Program-made: the position numbers and the translations under genes | From: Brasenia schreberi | Lineage: Eukaryota > Streptophyta > Magnoliopsida > Nymphaeales > Cabombaceae | Direction of reading: 5' to 3' | Assembly (NCBI GenBank): GCA_036023115.1 | Contig: JAYKKT010000073.1 | Location: 11,203,001 to 11,267,000 of the forward strand | Length of the DNA stretch: 64,000 bases | Part shown: in pieces, positions 9,641-20,524 of the stretch | How positions within the stretch are numbered: position 1 is the first letter of the stretch | How the letters are laid out: every line of letters starts with the position of its first letter | Notes under the pieces: model-generated | Seen by the model: the letters and a program-made list of their open reading frames with translations, nothing else | The model's database searches: none | What the model was told of the DNA's origin: nothing

Positions 9641-11415
9641 GATATTTTAGTGCATGATTATATAGATACTTTTCAATCAAAACAATAATAACCAAAGCAA
9701 ATCCAAATCTTGCCTGCACTAAGTTGGGTCGGCTCCTTTCATTCTTCACTACTATTGCATGCTAGCTCGTACCATGATTAACTTACGAAATCAATATCAC
9801 GTATTATGATTTTTATTGTGTATATTGGTGAAATATAATAAACTTGGTGATTCAACTAATATACCTAATGGAATGTGTAGATTGGAGTTCAAAAAAATGA
9901 ACCAAATTGATCCGATATCATTTGTTTTTGAGCTCCGCTAATCGCATTGATATCGTTTGGTTCATATTTTAATTATTGAAACAGAACCAATTTGTGTGTG
10001 GGTGCATGCATGCATGTGTTTATACAACAGAGATTATTTGAAAATTCAATAGAAAAATTTAAAGCCATAGTTTAAGCATTGGCTTTTTGTCCTCAATTTT
10101 TTTTTATATCATAAAAAGACGTGACTTGATGGTTTCTATCATTGAACTAATATTTTTTAATAATAATAACCTTTTATTTACATTTACAAGATGATGTGTT
10201 CGGGCAAGAAAATAGGCAACGAAAAAGGTTATAGAGGGTAGGGGTGGCAATTTCAAATTCAACACAATGACCGGTACACATCCCGGCAAGCTGACACGAA
10301 TAAAATAGGCCTGTGTTCAATTTGATCTGTTTTGGCAGGAACATAAAGTGACACTGTATGAAGCACGAAACTGTTGGATATTTCAGAGACAGCAGGAACA
10401 TCCAAAATAAACACGATCCTTGTGTCTACCAAAGGGACACAAAAACGAACTGCATTCTGCTTTACACGAAGTAACACTAGCATGAAGTTGACGACACAGA
10501 CATAACACGAACCAAGAAATCGCCATGAAATCAAGAAGATAAACGTCTAACTTAAAGATTTTCGAAAAGCAAAGGCATCCAAGAGATTGAGCCTGGAGAA
10601 TCTCAAAGGGAAAGGAAGGAGCAAGAAAATGAGATCCTAGAGAACATGCACCTCGGAACCATGCACCACTATTTTGGGACATGCAGAAATGAAAAGGAAG
10701 GGATTCGTGCAGAGTTTGCATAAAACAAGGAATGACGACAAAGCGACGTCTCTGTTGATAACAAAGAGACGCTATCCGCCAAGTTGCAGTTGCAAGGACG
10801 GTTGCGCACACAATATGCGTGTGTGTGCGCGAGCATGTGTTCATGTGCCTCAAGTTTCACGGCACTCAGTGTGCGTCACCACTTTCCCTCACTTTGTGCC
10901 ACTTATAACCACCCTCTGCCGCCAATGGTGATCTCTCACTCTCACTGCCTTTGCCTATTTTGTGACAGCAGTGGTTGCCTCTAACAACGTTTAGGGATGG
11001 CAATGAGGCGGGTTTCCCTCCACTAACACTCACCTTATGCTAGAAGCCTCTTTGTACAGTGAAGCTGGTTTTCACTCCACCCACACTCGGCTAATGCTAG
11101 AAGCCTCTGTGTCCTCGTGGGTGTTGAGGATCTTTTTGTTACAATCGACACCATTCATCTCACTACAAAAGCATTTTTTTTAAAACTCAATTAATATTAC
11201 ATATTTTACATAAATACAAAATCTTTATACTATTATATTTTACAAAATACATAAATATACTTATATTTATATAACCGCGCCGCTTGTGAGTCTTCGCTGT
11301 CTTGTCCCGTCCCGCAGCGAGACAGTTTTTGGTGGGTGTAGGCCGGGAAAGTGATCAGAAAAGGAGCGGTGGTGCTCCGACTGCATATTCCACAAACTGT
11401 TCCTCTCTTATGTAT
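9640..11415. other. intergenic with degenerate dispersed repeats
   Basis: No gene is supported. At 10242 AGGGGTGGCAATTT starts a block rich in CACGA words (10255-10500). At 10995 AGGGATGGCAATGAGGCGGG starts another, containing two ~55-bp units with ATGCTAGAAGCCTCT at about 11038 and 11093. Both openings are typical of dispersed plant repeats, but their far ends are unclear. The open frames on both strands at 10383-10984 are low-complexity CA/GT-rich readings. Confidence 0.35.
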
Positions 11416-11418
11416 AGT

Positions 11419-11489
<71 letters not shown>
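11419..11489. repeat. (AC)n(AT)n microsatellite
   Basis: About 16 bp of AC followed by about 55 bp of AT. Confidence 0.95.
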
Positions 11490-11490
<1 letters not shown>

Positions 11491-12009
11491 TAGAACTACA
11501 AAAGTATGGTTCTCAATGTATTAATTTTCTCCAGGGTAAAAAGGTTACTCAGCAAAAATTACTTGCTTTATAAGCACAGAAAGCCAACACTGTGCATAGG
11601 TGATCGAAAACTGAAAAGACACGAAAAAGAGGAAGATTGAGCTGCCAACATCTCTCTCTCTCTCTAAAAGTGAAACCTTTGGCATGCTTGGAGGCATATG
11701 ACGACAGTTAAAGTCTCGGTTGTGTACCGTTGAGCTTGATCTTGTGTCTATAACATTTAACTGGTTTAAGACCTTTATATGATACATAAAAACAAAATAT
11801 AAAATTTTTACGTTACCCATGAATAAATAAATGGGTTGAGCCAAGTGGGTGCTTATTTTAATGCCTAAATACAACATAAATGATGTTTCACATAAACATG
11901 AAACGACACGACACTAAGCACGAAATGAAAGATAATTTTAGTCCTGACACAGAAAATAATAAGAACATGACCTAAAAAGTCTGCGTCCATACCAACAGAA
12001 CTTACACGT
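11490..12009. other. intergenic, no gene seen
   Basis: AT-rich. 11880-11960 again has CACGA words like those near 10300, perhaps the other side of the same decayed repeat. No coding signal. Confidence 0.35.
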
Positions 12010-12130
12010 AAAAGCACAATGGGCAACAGTTCACTTGGTTTGTGGGTTGACTCACAAGGTAAATGTCATGACTTCGTAACTCAAGGGCATGCATCTGACT
12101 TTAGCTCCTTCATTGTACGAAAAGAAAAGT
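12010..12130 (+). mobile_element. tRNA-derived SINE copy (family A)
   Basis: CAGTTCACTTGGTTTGTGGG (box A side), GTTGACTCACAAGGTAAATG, TCATGACTTCGTAACTC (weak box B), then a tail with TAGCTCCTTCATTGTACGAA and A-rich sequence. It matches the 9540-9640 copy in layout and tail. Confidence 0.5.
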
Positions 12131-12417
12131 TTCATATAGAAAACAAGTTCCTACAAACAAAAATTGATCCGAGAAAACCATAAATACTTACACTTATCAA
12201 ATTCATTTAAACTTTTTCTCCATTCAATTGATATCATTATAGAGATTTGAATTTAAAAAATAAAAATATCTTATAATTTTTATGTTAAATATATTTTACT
12301 TTATCACCTTAATCATTCACGTCAAAAAATCAAATGAGATGGTAAAATTGATTTTAGCACTAATGATAAGAAAACTAATTTGTGATTGTTATTCACAATA
12401 AAATATCTGACCCTAAT

Positions 12418-12525
12418 ACACCAACAGCGGTAACTCAACGGCCGGAGCGCTCCACTGCCCTTGCCGGAGGAAAGAGTTCGGCTCCTGAAGGGTGCACGGC
12501 TTCTGCCTCTGGTTGTAAGAAAAAG
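12418..12525 (+). mobile_element. tRNA-derived SINE copy (second family)
   Basis: GCGGTAACTCAACGGCCGG (box A) followed about 45 nt later by AGAGTTCGGCTCCTG (box B), then an A-rich tail. Flanking tctgaccctaat and tctgatccaat may be an imperfect target-site duplication. Confidence 0.5.
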
Positions 12526-13220
12526 GAAAGTCTGATCCAATTCAATGTGTGTGCGGTGTCAATTTGCTCAATTCGGTAAAATTTTACAGAAATCTCGGTG
12601 TCTGAAGACGGGTTTTAACTAGGCGAGGGTTTTTTCCCTTTAAGGGTTGACCCAACTAAATCATAAAAGCAAACCCGGCATCCAATGACCCAAACCCTAA
12701 CCCTAATTCATACGAACTGAGCAAGCCCCAGTAAATTCAAATGCAGAAGTAGGCAAAATCGTAATTATGTGAGGGCCAAAAGAAAGAAATGATTTATTGA
12801 AAAGCGTTTACGTGATTTGAGGAGATGAAAGGGTGTCCTTAAGAAAATCTAACAGAGTATATCTGCCTTCACTAACACAACGGCTGCGGTCGGAGTCAAC
12901 TTTAGGGTTCCCTCCTTAACCCTACGCTTAAATACATCCGCGCCCTTTCTCTCTCTAGAAGCCCTCTCCTTCTCTCTCTATCAACCTTTCTCCCGCTGCC
13001 TCCTTTGATCGTCTCTCTCTCTCTCTCTCTGCCCCTGAATCATTGCCCTTACCAGTCGATTTCGAGTTTCCGATTTCGTTGTCGTCAACCATCTTTCGTT
13101 CTTTATCCATATTGCTCGTTCTCGTTTCTTTTGTGTTTGGTTGTAGCTTTTTTCTGTTGTTTCTTGTCCTGGGTATCGTCTTTTCTCCTGTAATTTGGCT
13201 CCCGGGAAAGGGTTCATTTG
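12526..13220 (+). promoter_or_regulatory. promoter and 5' UTR of the SAD2-like importin gene
   Basis: AAACCCTAACCCTAA (12692-12706) is a telo-box tandem, a motif common in promoters of plant translation and growth genes. CGCTTAAATACATCC near 12927 fits a TATA region. From about 12945 to 13030 the strand is a long CT-rich run, typical of plant 5' UTRs, leading to ATG 13221. Motifs are seen; function is inferred. Confidence 0.5.
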
Positions 13221-16200
13221 ATGGATCTCCCCAGCCTCGCTCTCATTCTTCAAGGGGCACTTAGTACCAATCCCCAAGAGCGAGTTGCGGCTGAGGAGAG
13301 TCTCAATCAGGTGAAGAAATATTCTCTTTTTTGTTTTTAAATTGAAATTTGGTTTTTCTTATTTGAACGAGTTTGTTCCGGTGTCGTTATTGTTTGCAAG
13401 GTTGAATATTAGGAGCGAGTTCTTTGGTGGTTGGCCTGTTGACAGTGATGACTTGAATTGGTGTCTTAGATTGATTACATTAATTTGAACTTTTGTATTT
13501 AAGATAATTTGTTGGTACTTTCTTTTAGTATAGTCTTGATCCGAGATCCCTGAGTCGTGCAAGACGGATAAATGGCAACACGTATTTTGGTTTTCTCTAG
13601 TACTTTGCAATTATATATTGGTTTGAGGACCTGGAACATGATGCTCGTTGTTGTTGTTCTGCTTCTTACCCAAAGTTCGTGATGGGTGTTTGGGATAATG
13701 GGACCATGAATGGCGCAATCAAAATTTGAATTATTGGTTTAGGATCGTCTGTTTCTTTTTTGTCTTTTTTGCGTCATTGAGAGGTCGATTGTTGTACGTT
13801 ACCGCTTATATTGGCTTCTATGCGAGCTTCGACTTTTCTGTCTCAAAATTCATCATATTACTTTTCTTGATCATCAATTATTTTCTTCTATGTTCCTCTG
13901 TTCCTTTTGTATTTCGGATGACAGGAAGATTTAGATGTTTTTGCTATTTCTAAAGAAAATGGCTACATTTTAGGGATGGTTCTTACTATTGTTCTGTTAG
14001 TTTATCCACGCATGCATCATGGAACCAATTAAATACAGTGCCGTAGTTGGCATCTTCCAGGAAATGCAATATCTTACTTCCTTTATCATGCTTCGTGGTG
14101 CAGTTCCAGTATACCCCACAACATCTGGTGCGACTGCTTCAGATCATTGTCGATGTGAATTGTGATTTAGCCGTCCGTCAAGTTGCCAGTATTCATTTCA
14201 AGAACTTCATTGCTAAAAATTGGGCACCTCAGGAACCTGGTTAGACACCTGTTCCCTGTTAGTTGCCTGTCAACATGAGCAGCATTTTTTCAGTGTTATC
14301 AGATTCTTAATTTTGTCTTAGGTAATGAGCAGAAGATATCAGCAGCTGATAAAAGTACGGTCAGGGAGCACCTGCCTGCATTTGTTGCACAAGTTCCTCC
14401 TCTGCTTAGGTGACCAACTTAGCCTTTGGGTGACAATGTGGGGAGATGTAATCTTGTTCAGTTTGGGATTGCTCTTTGTTGAACTTGTTCATGACTTCTT
14501 TTATGTGACTTTGCTGCAATTGCTCCAGACAAGTAGTTTCACTTCCCTTAATATGCCCTAGTAGTATACCTCGTTCTTTTCCTTCTTAATAGTTAACCTG
14601 ACCCACAGGAATCTTGAACTTCGTGACTAGGTGCTGGTTTGGTTGACACAAGAAACAGTGTCATAGAAGTGATAGTTTTTCCAAATAGATTGCCAAAACT
14701 CTCAGAATTCCAAAATGTCATTTTGTAGACCCAACATAGAGTTTTATAGAAAGCTAGTGAAGGACTGCAACTCTGGATGCTTTGAAAAGTACCCTTATCT
14801 GTCAGGCTGTTTCCGTTCACCATGTTAGCTACTGTTTTCATGTTCCTCTCCATTTTATTTGCTTGGTATTCTCTGTTTCTGGATCTCCTCTTCCGTCAGG
14901 GAAGAGTTTTAGATATTTGTTTTTGAGATTATAGCCCAGTTGTATTCTTTATTTGGATGCACGGATAAGCTTTGAATTGCTGGCTTTTGATGTCCTTTTT
15001 CCATTTCACAGAGTGCAGCTTGGAGAATGCATCAAGACTATCATTCATTCTGATTATCCTGAACAGTGGCCTGCTCTCCTCCCTTGGGTGAAACATAATT
15101 TACAAGATCAACAAGTTTATGGAGCCTTATATGTGCTTAGAATTCTATCACGGAAATATGAGTGAGTATTTTATTGTGCTCTTTTTCAATGTTGCTTACA
15201 TGACTTGTTCATTTCATGCAGAAGACATGCCAAAAGAAGTTTAACTTGTTAGTTTTTGTGATTGTCTCAAATGTTTTTGGGCTGTTGCAATTAGTTATCA
15301 TTGGCATCTGTTAGTTGTCAAATTGATGGCTAGTTGTATTTGGTATGTTCTCGACACGTAATGTTTATTGTTTGCATGCATTTCTTCTGCAGATTTAAGA
15401 CCGATGAAGAGCGTATACCAGTGTATCTTATTGTTGAAGAGACATTTCCTTCTTTACTAAGCATATTTACCAGATTTGTTCAAATTACAAATCCTTCAGT
15501 GGAAGTAGCGGACCTTTTAAAGCTCATCTGCAAAATCTTTTGGTCTTTGATTTATGTATGTATCCTGTTATACTGTGTGAAAAGTTACTTGCTGTTAGTT
15601 GTACTATTCTTGCTTATTCTCAATGTGCTAACTGTTGTAATCTTCCAGTTGGAGATTCCCAAGCAATTGTTTGATCCAAATGTATTCAATTCATGGATGG
15701 TTCTATTCTTAAACATTTTAGAGAGGCCAGTTCCATTGGAGGGCCAACCAACTGATCCAGACAAAAGAAAGTCATGGGGATGGTGGAAAGTTAAGAAGTG
15801 GACAGTTCATATTATAAACCGTTTGTATACTAGGTATTTGTTTTCTGACTTCCAAAAAGGGTTTTGCTCCCCGAATAAGCTTGTGACAAGTTATTCTTTC
15901 CATCTAGGTTTGGTGATTTGAAGCTTTTAAAATCAGAGAACAAGGCTTTCGCTCAGGTGTTTCAAAAGCATTATGCTGGGAAGATCCTGGAATGCCTCTT
16001 AAAATTATTAAATGTGATACGTCAAGGTGGATATTTGCCTGATAGGGTTACTAATCTTATTCTTCAATATCTTAGCAGCAGGTACAGTTGGTGTATTATC
16101 TATTTAACTGTGGCATTTGTTCTTGTGATTACTTTCTGATAGTCTCATGTTTAGATAAGTATTCGGTAAGATGGGTAGTCAATACCATCTTTGAGCTTCT

Positions 16201-18173
16201 GATTTGTCTCCTGATAAATTTGATGCCCATTTTGGATGTTTGGTGCCTTAACTCCGAGTGTCATGTGTTTAATACAAATTCCATGCTAAAAGGTGATTAA
16301 CGCTCTACTTTTTTATGCACCATCTCTTTTCTAGGCATTTAAGGCGAATTTACTTGTTATCCAAGTTCTGCCTCTTATATTTTTTGTGGAGTTTTTATTT
16401 GTCTTGTAAGGGTCAGTCAAAAAGAAACTATCTGTTCAATGTGTTGATTTCTGTGGTCCTAATGAGTAATGATTCAGTAACCATATGCAACAAGACATTT
16501 ATTAGCATCACACTTATCGTCTCTTGCGGGTTTTCTTTTATGTTGTGTGCAAAATAAGGTGATCCTGTAAGATTGCATTGTTAGTTAATCTACCGGATCT
16601 GTGTTTTTTCTTGTTTAATAATGAAAGGACCAAGTCAATGATAAGTGGTACCAGCGTTCAGAATTACGTAATACTGGAAGAATTTATTAGCATGGGGGAC
16701 TTTAGGCCTACGTCATGGTGATAAAACTTAAGGGTGTGTACAATCTCCGGTCTGAGAGATGATTTTCCCACTTGTAGATTTAGGAGTTATCCACAACTGA
16801 AACAGGAGGATAAGAGGTTAAACATTATTCACAATTCTTTTCTGTATGTAAGTCTTCCAAAATGAAATGTGGCTTCTATGACAAGTAAAATTTTTCCCTA
16901 TTATAACAGACTTCATTCTGTTACCTTTTTTCTTTTCTTAAAACAAAAAATTAAATGTACTCTTTCCTGATCTTGGTGTTTATTGAATTAGAAAATCTTA
17001 CAATAGGGTGCTAAGAGATGTTCTTTGGAGAACCTTGAAAAAAAAAGGTATTCTATTGACATACATAAATCTTATGAGAGACTTGTATGATGGCGTGAAA
17101 AATGTGTGAGGCATCATGAAGGAATGATAGATTTTTTGAAGTTAATATTGGGTTATATTAATGATCAACTTTAAATTTATATTTATTTATATTGGTCATT
17201 GATGAGTTCACAAAACATATTCAAGATGAAGTACCTATGTGGATATATCATTTGCAAATGACATTGTGTAAGTAGATGAGTCTTAGGAAAAAGTTAATAG
17301 AAAATTGGAATTATGAAGAGAAATCTTAGAAAGGAAAGGCTTCCGACTTAGTAGAACAAAGACAATATATGGAATGTAAGTTTGATCGTTTTGTTACTTC
17401 AAAGGACATTCAAATTAAGATTGACACACATTGCATCCCTCACAAGAGAAGTTTTAAATACCTAGAGTCAGCTTTTTAGTGATAGAAAAATTGATGGAGA
17501 TGTTACGCATAGAATTAGTACAGGTTGGTTAAAATGGAGAGAAATGTAACAAGAAGATATTATTAAAGTTGGAAGGTAAATATTATAGAGCAGCAATTAG
17601 ACCTACTATGTTTTATGGTTATGAGTGTTATGTAGTTAATCATCAACATGTGCAAAAGATATTCGTGACGGAAATCATGTTGAGATGGATGAGTGATTAC
17701 GCAAGAAAATACGATATATATAATGCAGTTAATAGAGAAAAAATCGTTTAAAATGGTTTGGACATATAGAAAGACAACAAAAGGAAGATCCGGTAAGAAG
17801 GTATGAAAAACTAGATTGTTCATGGCACATGATAGGGTTCTGTGGAAACAAAGAATCCATGTAGCCGACCCCATCTCGTATAGGAAAAGGCTTAGTTGTT
17901 GTTTGTTGTTTCCTGGTCTTGCTGTACCTCAAATAGTACGGTTCATGGGGCATTGTTACATCACTTGACATTTCTTGATAGCAAATATTATTTGACCTCC
18001 AATGATTTGATATTAGATTTATTGTAATGCAATTCTTCTTGTTCTCTAATCACCTTGATTCTTGTTGCAGCATCTCAAAAAATAGTATGTACCAGTTGCT
18101 GCTACCGCAGCTTGATGTTCTTTTATTTGAGATAATTTTTCCACTCATGTGCTTCAACGATAATGATGAGAAA
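13221..18173 (+). CDS. SAD2: intact 5' block of the SAD2-like gene (363 codons to a premature stop)
   Basis: Exons: 13221-13310, 14104-14239, 14322-14409, 15012-15161, 15393-15555, 15649-15833, 15908-16081 and 18071-18173. Together they are 1,089 nt, exactly 363 codons, with every phase matching. Key text: [40 protein letters not shown] (the importin-beta N-terminal/Ran-binding region), [50 protein letters not shown] and [17 protein letters not shown]. The last exon reads [31 protein letters not shown], then TGA 18174-18176. Intron 7 (16082-18070) is enlarged by a LINE. Confidence 0.85.
16980..17908 (+). mobile_element. RTE-type LINE, 5'-truncated, in importin intron 7
   Basis: 929 bp, starting in the reverse transcriptase ([24 protein letters not shown]) and running to GTAGCCGACCCCATCTCGTA, AAAAGGCTTAGTTGTTGTTT. 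Flanked by tttcctgatcttggtgt (16963-16979) and tttcctggtcttgctgt (17909-17925), 15 of 17 identical, a decayed target-site duplication. Frameshifted throughout. Sense orientation relative to the host gene. Confidence 0.9.
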
Positions 18174-19410
18174 TGAGCCATACAAATCCGAACTTGAGCA
18201 TATGTTAGTGCAACATGTCTTTCCTGAGTTCAGCAGTCCTGCTGGCCACCTTAGGGCCAAGGTATGTCCTCCTATATAGTTTATATGTGCATCTTTTCCT
18301 TTGTAGGCCAGATTCACTCTATTGCTTTTTCTCCTTCTTTTTGGGGTGTAAGAAAAATGTTTTTAAAAAAAGCCAAAGCTGGCATTACATATTACCCATA
18401 TGAAAACCACGTCCTAATTTTGATATCCATATCTGATCAAAGTGTTTTTGATGTAAAAAGATCTGCAAAAATTGGTAGAGGTAAGTTTTGTAATAGGCTG
18501 GAGTGAACTCCTGTCGGCTCCAATTTTCTGTTGCTCTCCTATGTCCATGCACATTTTATGATATTCTTGTAAAACCTAAGTTTCTTCAGGAGCACAATTA
18601 AATTTTTTCATGGCATGGGTGGTGTAATGCACTCTCCTCTTGATTTCATTTGAAAGAACTAATCTTATTCCCTTAATTTCCCTACCATTGTAGAATGCAA
18701 TGAAAATCTAGAGAATGGTGCAATCCTTTCTAAATTGCCTTCTAACCAAACACCAGCAAGTGTTTGCAATTTAATATATGCCTTCTAACCAAACAACAAA
18801 GCATTAGTGTTGCAATTTAATATTTTGATTTGACTTGATGTTAATTAATTAGAATTTGAATCAGAGATTGATTATGGAATTTTCATTTCAATATTTGTAA
18901 GAATTCTGGCTATCCATTGATTTACGTGTGAAAACCAGGCAGCATGGGTTGCAGGACAATATGCCCACATTAGCTTCTCAGATCAGAACAATTTCCGGAA
19001 GGCATTGCAGTGTGTTGTATCTGGAATGCGAAGATCCTGAACTTCCTGTTCGTGTTGATTCTGTTTAGCTGCGTTCTTTTGTTGAAGCTTGCAAAGGTGG
19101 TTTGTACCTGTGTTTTGTTTCTATTTTGATATGAATAAATCTTTCTATAATTAATGTTGATTATTTTTATTGATTTTTTATTCTGTGTTGATGCAGATTT
19201 GAATGAAATTCGTCCTATTCTCCTCAACTCCTTGATGGTATGTGATTGTGAAAAAATTGTTATCTTTACTTCACATTTCTTATTTGGCTTGGCGAATGAG
19301 TTTAACTAAACAAAAATATATCCAGAGTTTTTCAAACTTATGAATGAGGTTGAGAATGAGGACCTTGTATTTACTTTGGAGACTATTGTGGACAAGTTTG
19401 GGGAAGAAAT
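18174..19410 (+). pseudogene. SAD2: broken middle of the SAD2-like gene
   Basis: After TGA 18174 the family text resumes at once in the +1 frame: [20 protein letters not shown] to 18261, with about 90 residues lost at the junction. Next coding piece 18939-19096 reads [20 protein letters not shown], gains one A at 19032, and has TAG at 19066-19068 before LRSFVEACK. Then 19197-19237 (DLNEIRPIL...) lacks one C near 19218. Then 19326-19410 reads [20 protein letters not shown] ... FGEE and stops where a donor is expected (CT in place of GT). No segment for the following ~80 residues appears between 19411 and 20524. Confidence 0.8.
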
Positions 19411-20524
19411 CTAGATAGTAGTAATAAACGTGTACTATATATTCAAATTTAATGTATGTAATTATATTTTAAACTAATTTTATGAGTATCTTTAACATAT
19501 ATTAGTTAAGGTGAAGTAGGAAATTGTCAGGTCCATTAAGTATCTCATTTGCATCTTTTTCTATTCAGCCTCTTATGTTTTTCACCCTCTGTCTCTTCCC
19601 CTCCTCCCCCTCCCTCTTCCTGCCTTCCTTCAAACACATTCATGGGAGACAAATTTCCTGATTGCAGTGCGCATGTCTGCCGTCTAGTATTTGTTATGAG
19701 GTGCTGCTATATACTTATTTGTAATGGCCTCCTTAGAGGTTTCCACTTTCAATCCAATATACTTAATTGCTTTAGGTACAAAGAAGGGCCATCTATTGTT
19801 CCATGTGAGAAATTACCAAAAATTGGCGGTCTGTGGTATTGATGTTAGTCTTGTTGCTGAATCCGATCAGAAAGAATATTGACAAAGTGCAGTTTGTGGT
19901 CCCAAGTGTGTTTTCGTTGCCACTTGATGTTTCCATTGTCATTCCTATGTGGTTTTGAATTGAGTCTTTATCATTGAGGACTCAGTTGGCCCTTTTGTGG
20001 AAAATTTCTTCCTTTTATTGTCTATGGCATGGCAGACTGTCTATCTGGGATGTACAGCGGATGTTGAAATTCCTTCTGTCTGTTGATGTAAATGGTGCAT
20101 CCCCGCTCTTTATGCTTCATAATGAAATTTATGTTATCCAAAAAAGGTCATTAATGTCTGTCTTATCTCCTATATTTTGTGAGTTCTTACTCAGTGAGTC
20201 TGATCTGTCAAAATTCTAGTGTCTAGTTTGATTGGATTGTTAGTATTACATATATTATTAAGCAATCAGAGATGCTTCGGAACATATGTTATTCTAAGCT
20301 TCACATACTTTATTCTGTAGATTCAAAACTCTCTTGCTTTATGTGAACATAGAGGATTTACGTTGCATGAAATGAATCTGGAGCTCTTCTAGACGGCAAT
20401 GCTATTCTGTCAAAATCAATATACTTTTTGTCAAGGCAATCGTGGATTATGTTCGTTTTCCATGAAGTAGTATTTCTTTTTGGTCTATGTCTTCTTGTTT
20501 TGAGCATTTTTATTTATGTTTCAG
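19411..20524. other. sequence where SAD2-like exons are missing
   Basis: The family has coding sequence here (the part after FGEEM and before VFEEVLE). I checked the three forward frames by eye and found none of it. The open frames at 19549-19842 and 19974-20219 are low-complexity and unlike the family. Confidence 0.6.

Noticed and set aside
10383..10984. Overlapping open frames on both strands, Cys/His-rich
   Set aside because: They come from CA/GT-rich low-complexity text, have no conserved domain I know and no splice or promoter context.
19549..20219. Open frames as possible missing importin exons
   Set aside because: Neither the protein text nor the splice phases match the expected family segment between FGEE and VFEEVLE.
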